DNA of 10,729 bases from Planctomycetaceae bacterium (GCA_002862165.1 PKCL01000051.1:1-10729); one strand, 5' to 3'. Shown: positions 1 to 7,731, counted from the first letter of the stretch. Notes: a model not told the origin generated them from the sequence alone. Program-made: numbers and translations.

Positions 1-230
1 AGTGATTCAGAGGCAAGCTGTGATGGATCAGGTGCATTTCGTGGCATACGGATTCTGGGTGCGGGAACGCTGGCTTGTCTATCTTCAACAATATATTCAG
101 CAGCATCTGTCACGGTCATAGCAAGGCTGAGCCCGACACATGCAAACACGATGGCATCGGCAAGTTGGCTGAGAGACAATGTCCCCAGTACTCTGAATTC
201 CTTAAAATGCCTGATCGATTGACGGCTCAT
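1..230 (-). CDS. Secreted or membrane-anchored protein of unknown function, 3' end outside the window
   Basis: The minus strand is open from a stop at 378-380 to the left edge, so only the N-terminal part is seen. From the ATG at 228-230 it reads 76 codons. A basic N-terminal segment (MSRQSIRHFKEFR, residues 1-13) precedes a hydrophobic stretch (about residues 24-40, including IVFACVGLSLAM) and a small-residue site, TDAA followed by EY. This fits a signal peptide cleaved near residue 44; an uncleaved anchor is the alternative. The visible mature part is polar and proline-rich (SVPAPRIRMPRNAPDPS) and matches no family I recognise. In-frame ATGs at 270-272 and 282-284 could add 14 or 18 residues; none of the three has a clear ribosome binding site. 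I chose the inner one because it gives the most normal signal peptide. It lies downstream of uvrA on the same strand, about 450 bp away, so it is probably a separate unit. Confidence 0.6.
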   Translation of the reverse strand, partial: MSRQSIRHFKEFRVLGTLSLSQLADAIVFACVGLSLAMTVTDAAEYIVEDRQASVPAPRIRMPRNAPDPSQLASES

Positions 231-678
231 GATGGCAACGATTCCGCTCTGTGTTGGAAAAATCCGAAACATCAATGGACTCATCGTCAACGCATCACAA
301 CGATCGTGATAAACATTTGTAGTAGAGAACTTGGAGAAGAATGATGAACCACGAGGTACTGGAAACCTGGAAAGCCTTTAGAGTTTTGAGAAGTATCTCG
401 CAACTCTGTGTGGTCATCCGAAGGTTGTACATTCATGTGCGTGTCTGATGCATGCCTGAAGCATGCCGTATCGTATAGTCGTGTGCCTCAGGGTTTGCGT
501 GGCTTCATCGCTACAGAAACCAGCAGGTATCAGAGTACGCTTCCGTGGATTGCCCCAATGCTTTAAAGCCACCCGATGACCCATGTTACAAGCCTATGCC
601 TCTGGCAGCAATAAACGTGTGAGGTCTATCTTCTCCAACAATGCTTTCCAAAAGGAGGGCTGGAGAGAGCTCTTGCGG
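231..678. other. Non-coding gap between uvrA and the leftward secreted-protein gene
   Basis: I see no supported gene here on either strand. The part nearest 230 may hold the leader or an alternative start of the leftward gene. The stretch should also contain the uvrA transcript end, but there is no strong stem followed by a T-run on the minus strand. The only local structure is GCATGCC repeated after four bases (450-456 and 461-467), which can also fold as a six-pair hairpin, and a ten-base palindrome GCTTTAAAGC near 561-570. Neither has a recognisable role. Confidence 0.5.
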
Positions 679-3600
679 TCATACAAAACTTTGAAGTGCC
701 TCACCCGTGTAGCTTCGCAGTAGTTTATTGTGCTTCTGTTTTGCCCAACGCTCGGCATGAATAAAGATGTCTTCAGGTGGACCTTCGGCCACAATCTGTC
801 CACCGCCATCGCCGGCTTCCGGGCCCATGTCAATCACCCAGTCGGCTGCTGCAATCACTTCAAGATTGTGTTCAACAACAATCACCGTGTTACCCGCCTC
901 AACAAGTCGCTCAAGTACATGCAGCAGCTTTTCGATGTCAGAAAAATGCAGGCCGGTGGTCGGTTCATCAAGAATATACAGCGTGCTGCCAGTACCCGGT
1001 TTTGCCAGTTCTCGTGAAAGCTTCACGCGCTGTGCCTCACCACCAGAAAGCTGTGGTGCCGGCTGACCAAGTGTCAAATACCCAAGGCCAACATCAACAA
1101 GTGTCCCCAGGATACGAGCAATTTGTGGAGCAGATTCAAACAACAAAGCAGCCTCAGCAATGCTCATTTCAAGCACATCGGCAATCGACTTGCCATGCCA
1201 CTTGGCATGAAGTGTTTCAGCAGAATATCGCCTGCCCTTGCAGGTTTCGCACTCAACCCACACGTCAGGCAGGAAATGCATTTCAACCCGTCGCCGCCCA
1301 AGTCCATCACAGGCTTCACAACGACCACCCGGCACATTGAAGCTGAATGTACGTGGTGTAAACCCGCGTGTCCGAGACTCCGGGACCTTCGAAAACAACT
1401 GCCGAATAGGGTCAAAGACACCCGTATAGGTCGCTGGTGTTGAACCCGGTGTTGAGCCAATCGCATTCTGGTCAACAAGAATCACCTTACTGATCTTGTT
1501 CAGGCCTTTTATGGAATCATGTGCACCGGGCTGCTCGCGTGAGGCATGAAGCCTTCGAGCAACTGCTCGCCAGAGTACATCAAGCACGAGTGACGTCTTG
1601 CCAGATCCACTCGGCCCAGTGACCGCGGTCATGACACCCAGCGGAAATTTCACATCAAGATTCTTGAGCGTTCGATGTCGAATACCGTTGATCTCCAGCC
1701 ATTCCTCTGGCTCACGACGTCCATGCTCATTCTTCCGCTCAAGCACCGCGTCGCAGGCACGTTTTTTCGAGAGATATGGCCCAGTAATACTGGTCTTGGT
1801 CTGTTCAAGCTTTTTGGGAGTTGCCTGTGCCACAATCATGCCACCTTCACGGCCACTTCCTGGGCCAAAGTCCAGACAGTTGTCAGCTGCATTGACCACA
1901 TCACGATCGTGTTCAACAACCACAATCGTATTGCCAAGATCACGCAGACGCACAAGTGCCTGAATAAGACGATGCGTATCACGTGGATGAAGACCAATGG
2001 TTGGTTCATCAAGGACATAGAGCACACCAGTGAGCCCACTGCCAACCTGTGCAGCAAGCCGAATTCGCTGCATTTCGCCACCAGAAAGACTGCCTGCTGG
2101 CCGTGCCATATCAAGATATTCAAGCCCGATTTCATCAAGGAACAGAGCACGGCTGGTGAGTTCACGGAGAAGATCGCCAGCGATTGTTCGTTCATCATCT
2201 TGTAACGAAATGGTAGCGAGCTCTTTTGCCAGTCTGCCCAGCGGCATTCGGCACCAGACATCAAGAGTACGGCCCCACAGGATTACGGAGCTGGCTTCAG
2301 GAGTGAGTCGACTGCCACCACACTCGCTACACGGCACCTCACCCATCACAGCATCGACCTTCCGTCGCACGGCAGCGACCATTCGTGATGCATCTTCGCA
2401 GGCAGCCTCAAGGCCCTTGAATTGAAATGAAAACCATGGGCCTCGCCCTGGTGTGCCACGCGGGCGTTTGACATCAATCCATTTTTCACCCGTTCCCTCA
2501 AAAAGAACCCGCTGTTGGAGCCCGGAGAGTTCATTCAGCGGAACATCACCCGGTAATCCAGTGGTTGTGCAAAGCGCTGAAAGCATTGTCTTGCTGAGCG
2601 GTTGAGAAATATCAGGCCATAAATCAAGTGCTCCATCAAGCAGTGACAACGACCCATCACGAACGAGCGACTGGTGTTCAACACCTGTTCGTGTCCCAAG
2701 ACCATCACAGACCGCACACCATCCAAGTGGGCTGTTAAATGAAAACTCTCTCGGCTCAAGCGGGCGAAATCCCTGGCCGCACTCTGGGCAGGCAAGAAAA
2801 CGACTGTGAATATCGATCGGCCAATCAGGTTCTTCCAGAGGATTGCCGTGGCCATCATCAACCGCACGTGCCACAAAAAGCGTCCCGTTTCCTGCTTCAA
2901 AGGCAGCTTCAACACTCTGTGCGATACGGCTGCGCTCCTCGGGATTCGAAGTGATTCGATCAATCACGATTTCCAGCCGATGTTTCTTTTTGCGATCAAG
3001 AGGAGGGTCGTCATCAAGACGATAGGTTGTCCCGTCAATTCTCAGTCGTACATACCCAGCAGCCTTGAGCCCAGCAAGAAAACTCTCCGGAGTCTGCCCA
3101 ACCTTGAGTTCAACTGGAGCCAGCAAGAGCATCCGTGTTCCTTCCGAAATATTCAGAATGCGATCGACGGATTCATCAACGCTCTGAGCACCAACAGGCA
3201 CTCCGCATTCCGGACAGTGCATGACACCAAGCCGAGCAGCAAGCACACGGAAAAAGTCATACATCTCTGTGAGCGTGCCAACAGTCGATCGTGGTGTACT
3301 ACCAGTTGAGCGTTGTTCAATAGCAACCGCCGGAGCAAACCCCTCAATGCGCTCAAAGATCGGCTTTGGTACCTGACCAACAAACTGCCGAGCATACGGC
3401 GAAAGACTTTCGACATACCGGCGCTGACCCTCAGCGTATAACGTGTCGAACGCAAGTGATGTCTTTCCGGAACCACTGGGGCCGCAGCATACGGTGATTG
3501 CCCCCCTCGGTAGATCAGCATCCACATGTTTTAAATTATGTTGTGCTGCACCACGTACCATCATCGACGACGGCCCCGGATCACGGGATTGTTTTTCAAT

Positions 3601-6600
3601 GGCAGTGAGTGATTTTTTTACAGCTCGTTCAATTGCCGCAGGTGTCACGGCAGTTGATTTTCGCGGTGGACGGCGTTTTTTCGATGCGCCCTGTTTTGCA
3701 AGTTCCTTGGCCTGAGCCAACACCGGTTTGAGTGCCTTACCAGTTTCAGATGCACGCGTCTGAGCGACTTTTTCAGGAGAACCCTCAACAACAATGCGTC
3801 CACCACCACCACCACCCTCAGGCCCTAAATCAATGACATGATCAGCCCGTTTCACCACATCAAGATTATGTTCAACAACAAGTACCGTGTTCCCCGCCTC
3901 TACAAACCGGTCAAGAACTTCGACAAGCTGTCTGACATCGTGCATATGAAGACCAGTTGTCGGCTCATCCAAAATATAGAGCGTGTTGCCAGTGGAACGC
4001 TTTGCGAGTTCTCGAGAAAGTTTGACCCGCTGGGCCTCGCCTCCTGAGAGTGTCGGCGATGGCTGCCCGAGATGGAGATAGTCGAGCCCGACATCACAGA
4101 GCGTCTGGAGTTTTCGGGCAATGTCTGGTGCATCGGCAAAGAATTCCAACGCTTCGCCTATTTCCATCGCCAGAATATCAGCAACATTTTTGCCTTTCCA
4201 GCGAACTTCAAGTGTGTCTTGGGCAAAGCGAGTGCCACCACACACATCACAGGTGACCCAGACATCAGCCAGAAAATCCATATCGAGCCGCGTTGACCCA
4301 TGCCCTTCACAGGCACCGCAGCGACCACCCGCAACATTGAATGAAAACCGGCCTGCCTTCCAGCCACGACGGCGAGCATCTGGCAGCATTGTAAAGAGCT
4401 TGCGGATGTCATCCCAGACTTTGACATAGGTTGATGGGTTGCTTCGCGGTGTGCGACCAATGGGAGACTGGTCGATGACAATCACCTTGTCGAGCTGCTC
4501 CCCACCAACAAGAGCATCAAAGTCACCAGGCACAGCAGCGTCACTGCCGAGCATGCTCCGCAGGGCTGGCTCAAGCACATCACTGACAAGCGAACTCTTG
4601 CCGCTACCGGAGACACCCGTCACACAGACAAACAGCCCAAGTGGAATTTCAACATCAATACCTTTGAGATTATTGTGACGAACACCTTCGAGAATGAGTG
4701 TTCGGTCATCAGGCTCTCGTCGTGTTTCAGGCAGAACAATGGCGTCACGCCCCGAAAGGAAAGCCCCCGTAATACTGCGAGTGCTCTTCTCAATGTCTTG
4801 CGGTAACCCGGCAGCAACAACTTCACCACCACGCTTTCCAGGGCCAGGACCAAAATCAATAACCCAGTCAGCAGCTCGGATGGTCTCTTCATCATGCTCA
4901 ACAACAACAACGGTATTACCCTTGTCACGGAGTTTTTCAAGGGCACCGAGTAATTTTGTATTGTCTCGAGGGTGCAAGCCGATTGACGGTTCATCGAGTA
5001 CGTAGAGCACGCCAGTAAGCCCTGAACCAATTTGTGCAGCAAGCCGGATTCGCTGGCTTTCACCTCCAGAAAGTGTCGGGGCCTTTCGATCAAGTGCAAG
5101 ATAGCCCAACCCTACCTGATCAAGAAACTGCAGGCGACTACGTATTTCCTTGAGAAGTTCTGTGGCAATCACCTGCTGCGTATCATCGAGAATAAGGTCT
5201 GACACAAATGTCCGAGCGTCACTGATAGGCAGCGCACAGAGTTTGTCCAATGACAGTTCCCATTTGGTGGCCTTTGTCTTTTTCTGTGTGCGAGGTGTTT
5301 TCTTTTTCTTCCTGGTTTGTGAAATGACAGTTGGGCATGCAGCAGCTGACGTGATCCGAACAGATCGTGATTGTGGCGAAAGTCTGGCACCATCACATAC
5401 ATGACAGTGCTTTACACTCATGTATTTTTCGAGCATGCGACGGATAATTCCACTTTTTGCATTCCGCCAACGATTCGTCAGCATCGCAAGAATACCCTCG
5501 AACTTGGTCTTCGCGCCCCGTTCGGCTCGACCGCGTCGCCATGACACCTGAATGGTCTCGAGCCCCGTTCCATGAAGCCAGATTTTTTTCTGTGTGGGTG
5601 TGAGTTCCTGCCATGGTGTGTCGAGCATCACACCAGCGTCGTAGCCCTTTTTTTTCTCAGCGTGAGCAGCAACCGAGTTCAAAAGTCGGCGTGTCCATCG
5701 CGGCATGTCACGGAATCGCCCGAGGACTCCAAAACATCCTTTTTTAATGGAACGAGTTGGCTCGACAATCAGTTTCTTGGCATCAATTCCATAAATATCA
5801 CCAAGCCCATCACACGTAGAACAGGCCCCAAGTGGGCTATTGAAACTAAACAGCTGTGGTTCTGGCGTGTCGTAACTTATCCCGCAGGCAATACAGGCAA
5901 ACTGACTTGAGAGTGTCAGGTCATCCGGCTCCTCGCCCTCCTTGAGTTTGTCCTGTGTCACAATCACCTGGCCACCACTGGTGCGGATAGCCAGTTCAAC
6001 AGCCTCAGCAAGACGACTCCGTGTTTCTTCTGAGACGGTGAAACGATCAACTACAACTTCAATCGTGTGTTTAAATTGTTTTTCAAGAGCCGGTGGATCC
6101 TCAACACGATGGACAGTTCCATCAACACGTGCACGTGTAAAACCTTGACGTACGAGATCAGTGAAGAGATCACGGTGTGTCCCTTTAGCCTGTCGAACAA
6201 GCGGCGCAAGAATCATTGCATGCTGTCCAGTTCGCGACAGGATAATCCTTTCAACAATCTGGTCTCTTGGTTGAGCTTCAAGAATATTGCTGCATGTAGG
6301 GCAGTACGACGTGCCAATCCTTGCGTAAAGAACTCTCAGAAAGTCATGAATCTCAGTCATGGTTGCGACTGTGGATCGTGGGTTGTGACCAGCTGATTTT
6401 TGGGCAATTGAAATTGAGGGTGAGAGACCAGTGACGCTGTCAACATCTGGTCTCGGCAGCTGACCCAGAAACTGTCGGGCAAACGTTGAAAGACTTTCGA
6501 CGTATCTGCGTTGTCCTTCTGCGTAAAGGGTATCAAAGGCAAGGCTCGATTTTCCTGAACCGCTGACACCTGAAAGACATACAAGTCGGCCACGTGGCAG

Positions 6601-6666
6601 ACCAACAGTGACATCACGAAGATTATGTTCCCGGGCGCCACGAACAATGATCGGAGGGGCTTGCAT
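679..6666 (-). CDS. uvrA: Tandem-duplicated (double-length) excinuclease ABC subunit A, UvrA
   Basis: This is the damage-recognition ATPase of nucleotide excision repair, which loads UvrB onto DNA lesions. A normal UvrA of about 950 residues acts as a dimer; this 1995-residue chain carries two copies in a row and therefore four ABC cores. Walker A motifs begin at residues 33, 684, 1062 and 1684 (GVSGSGKS twice, GPSGSGKT twice). LSGGE signatures are at 532, 873, 1527 and 1873, each followed by V/ILDEP and a VEH switch histidine. Zinc modules of the C-x2-C-x19/20-C-x2-C type are at 258-285, 783-809, 1293-1320 and 1783-1809, with further CxxC pairs at 122, 421, 1151 and 1446. Equivalent residues lie almost exactly 1000 apart. 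A Lys/Ala-rich linker joins the halves (about 980-1035). The start fits because IVRGAREHNL, the usual UvrA opening, begins at residue 7. Oddities are a Lys-rich insert at about 450-470 and a diverged UvrB-binding region in the second half. Identity is certain; the benefit of fusion is inference. Confidence 0.97.
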   Translation of the reverse strand: MQAPPIIVRGAREHNLRDVTVGLPRGRLVCLSGVSGSGKSSLAFDTLYAEGQRRYVESLSTFARQFLGQLPRPDVDSVTGLSPSISIAQKSAGHNPRSTVATMTEIHDFLRVLYARIGTSYCPTCSNILEAQPRDQIVERIILSRTGQHAMILAPLVRQAKGTHRDLFTDLVRQGFTRARVDGTVHRVEDPPALEKQFKHTIEVVVDRFTVSEETRSRLAEAVELAIRTSGGQVIVTQDKLKEGEEPDDLTLSSQFACIACGISYDTPEPQLFSFNSPLGACSTCDGLGDIYGIDAKKLIVEPTRSIKKGCFGVLGRFRDMPRWTRRLLNSVAAHAEKKKGYDAGVMLDTPWQELTPTQKKIWLHGTGLETIQVSWRRGRAERGAKTKFEGILAMLTNRWRNAKSGIIRRMLEKYMSVKHCHVCDGARLSPQSRSVRITSAAACPTVISQTRKKKKTPRTQKKTKATKWELSLDKLCALPISDARTFVSDLILDDTQQVIATELLKEIRSRLQFLDQVGLGYLALDRKAPTLSGGESQRIRLAAQIGSGLTGVLYVLDEPSIGLHPRDNTKLLGALEKLRDKGNTVVVVEHDEETIRAADWVIDFGPGPGKRGGEVVAAGLPQDIEKSTRSITGAFLSGRDAIVLPETRREPDDRTLILEGVRHNNLKGIDVEIPLGLFVCVTGVSGSGKSSLVSDVLEPALRSMLGSDAAVPGDFDALVGGEQLDKVIVIDQSPIGRTPRSNPSTYVKVWDDIRKLFTMLPDARRRGWKAGRFSFNVAGGRCGACEGHGSTRLDMDFLADVWVTCDVCGGTRFAQDTLEVRWKGKNVADILAMEIGEALEFFADAPDIARKLQTLCDVGLDYLHLGQPSPTLSGGEAQRVKLSRELAKRSTGNTLYILDEPTTGLHMHDVRQLVEVLDRFVEAGNTVLVVEHNLDVVKRADHVIDLGPEGGGGGGRIVVEGSPEKVAQTRASETGKALKPVLAQAKELAKQGASKKRRPPRKSTAVTPAAIERAVKKSLTAIEKQSRDPGPSSMMVRGAAQHNLKHVDADLPRGAITVCCGPSGSGKTSLAFDTLYAEGQRRYVESLSPYARQFVGQVPKPIFERIEGFAPAVAIEQRSTGSTPRSTVGTLTEMYDFFRVLAARLGVMHCPECGVPVGAQSVDESVDRILNISEGTRMLLLAPVELKVGQTPESFLAGLKAAGYVRLRIDGTTYRLDDDPPLDRKKKHRLEIVIDRITSNPEERSRIAQSVEAAFEAGNGTLFVARAVDDGHGNPLEEPDWPIDIHSRFLACPECGQGFRPLEPREFSFNSPLGWCAVCDGLGTRTGVEHQSLVRDGSLSLLDGALDLWPDISQPLSKTMLSALCTTTGLPGDVPLNELSGLQQRVLFEGTGEKWIDVKRPRGTPGRGPWFSFQFKGLEAACEDASRMVAAVRRKVDAVMGEVPCSECGGSRLTPEASSVILWGRTLDVWCRMPLGRLAKELATISLQDDERTIAGDLLRELTSRALFLDEIGLEYLDMARPAGSLSGGEMQRIRLAAQVGSGLTGVLYVLDEPTIGLHPRDTHRLIQALVRLRDLGNTIVVVEHDRDVVNAADNCLDFGPGSGREGGMIVAQATPKKLEQTKTSITGPYLSKKRACDAVLERKNEHGRREPEEWLEINGIRHRTLKNLDVKFPLGVMTAVTGPSGSGKTSLVLDVLWRAVARRLHASREQPGAHDSIKGLNKISKVILVDQNAIGSTPGSTPATYTGVFDPIRQLFSKVPESRTRGFTPRTFSFNVPGGRCEACDGLGRRRVEMHFLPDVWVECETCKGRRYSAETLHAKWHGKSIADVLEMSIAEAALLFESAPQIARILGTLVDVGLGYLTLGQPAPQLSGGEAQRVKLSRELAKPGTGSTLYILDEPTTGLHFSDIEKLLHVLERLVEAGNTVIVVEHNLEVIAAADWVIDMGPEAGDGGGQIVAEGPPEDIFIHAERWAKQKHNKLLRSYTGEALQSFV

Positions 6667-6681
6667 GCGTAAAGCGGTGTT

Positions 6682-6696
6682 CTTTCAAAATGAAAG
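6682..6696. promoter_or_regulatory. Perfect palindrome in the uvrA leader, candidate operator
   Basis: CTTTCA-AAA-TGAAAG is a perfect inverted repeat with six-base arms, starting 16 bp upstream of the uvrA start codon. uvrA genes are LexA-controlled in many bacteria, so an operator is plausible. This motif is not the E. coli (CTGT-N8-ACAG) or Bacillus (GAAC-N4-GTTC) LexA box, so the regulator is unknown. It could equally be a small hairpin in the leader RNA or chance. Confidence 0.3.
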
Positions 6697-6714
6697 GAAT
6701 AAGCGTAGTCTTTT

Positions 6715-6720
6715 ATTGTA
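6715..6720 (-). promoter_or_regulatory. Candidate -10 element for uvrA
   Basis: On the minus strand this reads TACAAT, matching five of six bases of the sigma-70 -10 consensus, about 50 bp upstream of the uvrA ATG. There is no good -35 hexamer at 16-18 bp spacing, so the call is weak. If it is right, transcription would begin near 6708 and the palindrome at 6682-6696 would lie just inside the leader. Confidence 0.25.
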
Positions 6721-6739
6721 GACCGTGGACCCCATCGCA

Positions 6740-6768
6740 AGACACCCACCCTGCTAGACACCTACCCT
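6740..6768. repeat. Two-copy 13-nt direct repeat between uvrA and tRNA-Ala
   Basis: AGACACCCACCCT (6740-6752) recurs as AGACACCTACCCT (6756-6768) after a three-base spacer. The two copies match at 12 of 13 positions, with a 16-bp period. The repeat sits upstream of both divergent genes, a position that would suit a regulator binding site. No protein is known to recognise it and it might be chance. Confidence 0.5.
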
Positions 6769-6821
6769 TACGGTGCGTACGATCAAATTCTGAAGAGTCT
6801 AGAAACATCGATTCTTCTCTT

Positions 6822-6894
6822 GGGGCGGTAGCTCAACTGGGAGAGCGCGGCGTTCGCAATGCCGAGGTTGGGAGTTCGAGCCTCCTCCGCTCCA
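6822..6894 (+). tRNA. tRNA-Ala, anticodon CGC
   Basis: The 73 bases fold as a complete cloverleaf. The seven-pair acceptor stem is GGGGCGG with CCGCTCC and discriminator A73. The D stem is GCTC/GAGC, and the anticodon stem CGGCG/TGCCG closes the loop TTCGCAA. The T arm is GGGAG-TTCGAGC-CTCCT. The anticodon CGC at 6855-6857 reads the alanine codon GCG. The acceptor stem has the G3:U70 wobble pair that alanyl-tRNA synthetase requires, which independently supports the assignment. The terminal CCA is not encoded (A73 is followed by CTT), so it must be added by the nucleotidyltransferase. The gene stands alone, divergent from uvrA and upstream of the sigma-factor gene. Confidence 0.96.
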
Positions 6895-6909
6895 CTTTTT
6901 GGGAAAAAG
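6895..6909 (+). terminator. Weak A/T hairpin directly after tRNA-Ala
   Basis: CTTTTT-GGG-AAAAAG begins at the base after the tRNA discriminator and forms a six-pair stem, almost all A-T. There is no G/C-rich stem and no following T-run, so it is a poor intrinsic terminator. It could help to mark the tRNA 3' end for processing. Confidence 0.2.
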
Positions 6910-6974
6910 ACGAACCAGACTGAAAAAAAGCAGAATTCACGCCATCTGAAGAGAACATGTTGTAACGTGCGTCG

Positions 6975-7003
6975 TTCAGAAAGGTACTGAACACTGACAT
7001 AAT
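6975..7003 (+). promoter_or_regulatory. Candidate promoter of the sigma-factor operon, overlapped by an inverted repeat
   Basis: TTCAGA (6975-6980) and CATAAT (6998-7003) are spaced 17 bp apart and match four and five bases of the sigma-70 consensus. An inverted repeat GTTCAG-N7-CTGAAC (6974-6992) covers the -35 element and most of the spacer, as an operator would. The distance to the sigma-factor ATG is about 104 bp. I found no properly spaced GGAAC/GTC pair of the ECF type, so autoregulation is not visible. Confidence 0.3.
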
Positions 7004-7107
7004 AGATGAATCAATGGAGATGATGACGGAGCCGGCGTATCAGAGATTAGAATCCTCCGGATAAGATAACGATCTCTACGTTTTTTCTTGGGTGATATTT
7101 CTATCCG

Positions 7108-7731
7108 ATGTATCGTGCTAATATGGCGACAGTTTCTGATCCTTCTACCCTATTGATGCTTCGTGTGCGTGATGGGGATGCTGAGGCATTTGAGCAACTC
7201 GTTGCACTGTGGCAACCGCGACTCGTTACTCTTTTTATGAATCACGTGGGTGATCATTCCACAGCAGAAGATCTTGCCCAAGAAGTTTTTCTACGAGTGT
7301 ACAGAGCTCGCCATCGATACGAGCCAAAAGCGAAGTTCACAACGTGGGTTCATACAATTGCAAATAATATTGCCAGTGATCTTCGCCAACGAGCATATCG
7401 TCGAAAGGAGTGGGGAGTTGTTGCAAACCCCTCGGCCTCTGGAAATATGGTCGGTCTTGAACAAATGGCCGTTGCAGCAAGTGGACTACTACCAACTCGC
7501 CAGCTCGATCGAGTTGAACTACAGGGTGTTGTACAAAAGGCTATTGCCGGCCTGAATGATCGCCAGCGCATGGTGGTTCTCCTGGCAAAGTTTGAACACT
7601 GTTCATATGAAGAAATCGCTGAAGCAATGAAACTGTCAGTGCCGGCAGTGAAGTCGTTGCTCTTTCGAGCCCGAGAACAGTTGCGAGAGGCTCTCAAGCC
7701 CTACCTTGCTGAGAAAGGAGAATCTCAGTGA
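7108..7731 (+). CDS. ECF-family RNA polymerase sigma factor
   Basis: This 207-residue protein should direct core RNA polymerase to a specific promoter set in response to a signal. It has the two-domain layout of extracytoplasmic-function sigma factors. Sigma-2 spans about residues 27-100, with the DLAQEVFLRVYRA motif at 55-67 and the -10-reading segment KFTTWVHTIANNIASDLRQR after it. Sigma-4 spans about 138-195, with the helix-turn-helix YEEIAEAMKLSVPAVKSLLFRAREQL. The linker (about 104-137) is typical and there is no sigma-3 domain. The ATG at 7108 has only a weak GGTGA 13 bp upstream; a second ATG at 7123 is possible and would remove five residues outside any domain. The gene overlaps the next one by four bases, so the two are probably co-translated. 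I cannot assign an ECF subgroup or signal from sequence alone. Confidence 0.95.
   Translation: MYRANMATVSDPSTLLMLRVRDGDAEAFEQLVALWQPRLVTLFMNHVGDHSTAEDLAQEVFLRVYRARHRYEPKAKFTTWVHTIANNIASDLRQRAYRRKEWGVVANPSASGNMVGLEQMAVAASGLLPTRQLDRVELQGVVQKAIAGLNDRQRMVVLLAKFEHCSYEEIAEAMKLSVPAVKSLLFRAREQLREALKPYLAEKGESQ
7715..7720 (+). promoter_or_regulatory. Ribosome binding site fixing the GTG start at 7728
   Basis: AAGGAG lies seven bases before GTG at 7728 inside the end of the sigma-factor gene. It is the strongest Shine-Dalgarno sequence in the window and decides the start of the downstream gene. The arrangement GTGA, start overlapping stop, indicates translational coupling. Confidence 0.75.

Noticed and set aside
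75..344. Plus-strand open frame of 89 codons
   Set aside because: It is antisense to the signal-peptide gene on the minus strand, has no recognisable domain and a Cys/His-rich composition typical of a shadow frame.
450..467. GCATGCC direct repeat / hairpin as a uvrA terminator
   Set aside because: It is about 210 bp past the uvrA stop, the stem has only six pairs and no T-run follows on the minus strand.
594..833. Minus-strand frame of 79 codons crossing the uvrA stop
   Set aside because: Most of it is a shifted reading of the uvrA 3' end and the remainder shows no motif or ribosome binding site.
730..6396. Many plus-strand and alternative minus-strand frames inside uvrA, some above 150 codons
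   Set aside because: They lie wholly within the certain uvrA gene, show biased composition and no family motifs; they follow from the codon use of uvrA.
6822..6894. tRNA-Ala as an integration (att) site for a mobile element
   Set aside because: I found no second copy of the tRNA 3' end in the window and no integrase or phage gene nearby.
6951..6973. ECF-type promoter (GAGAAC ... CGTC) for autoregulation of the sigma gene
   Set aside because: The spacer is about 13 bp, shorter than the usual 16-17 bp of ECF promoters, and the -35 match is poor.
7250..7555. Plus-strand 101-codon frame within the sigma-factor gene, and similar minus-strand frames at 7350-8002
   Set aside because: They overlap the well-supported sigma and anti-sigma genes out of frame and have no motifs.
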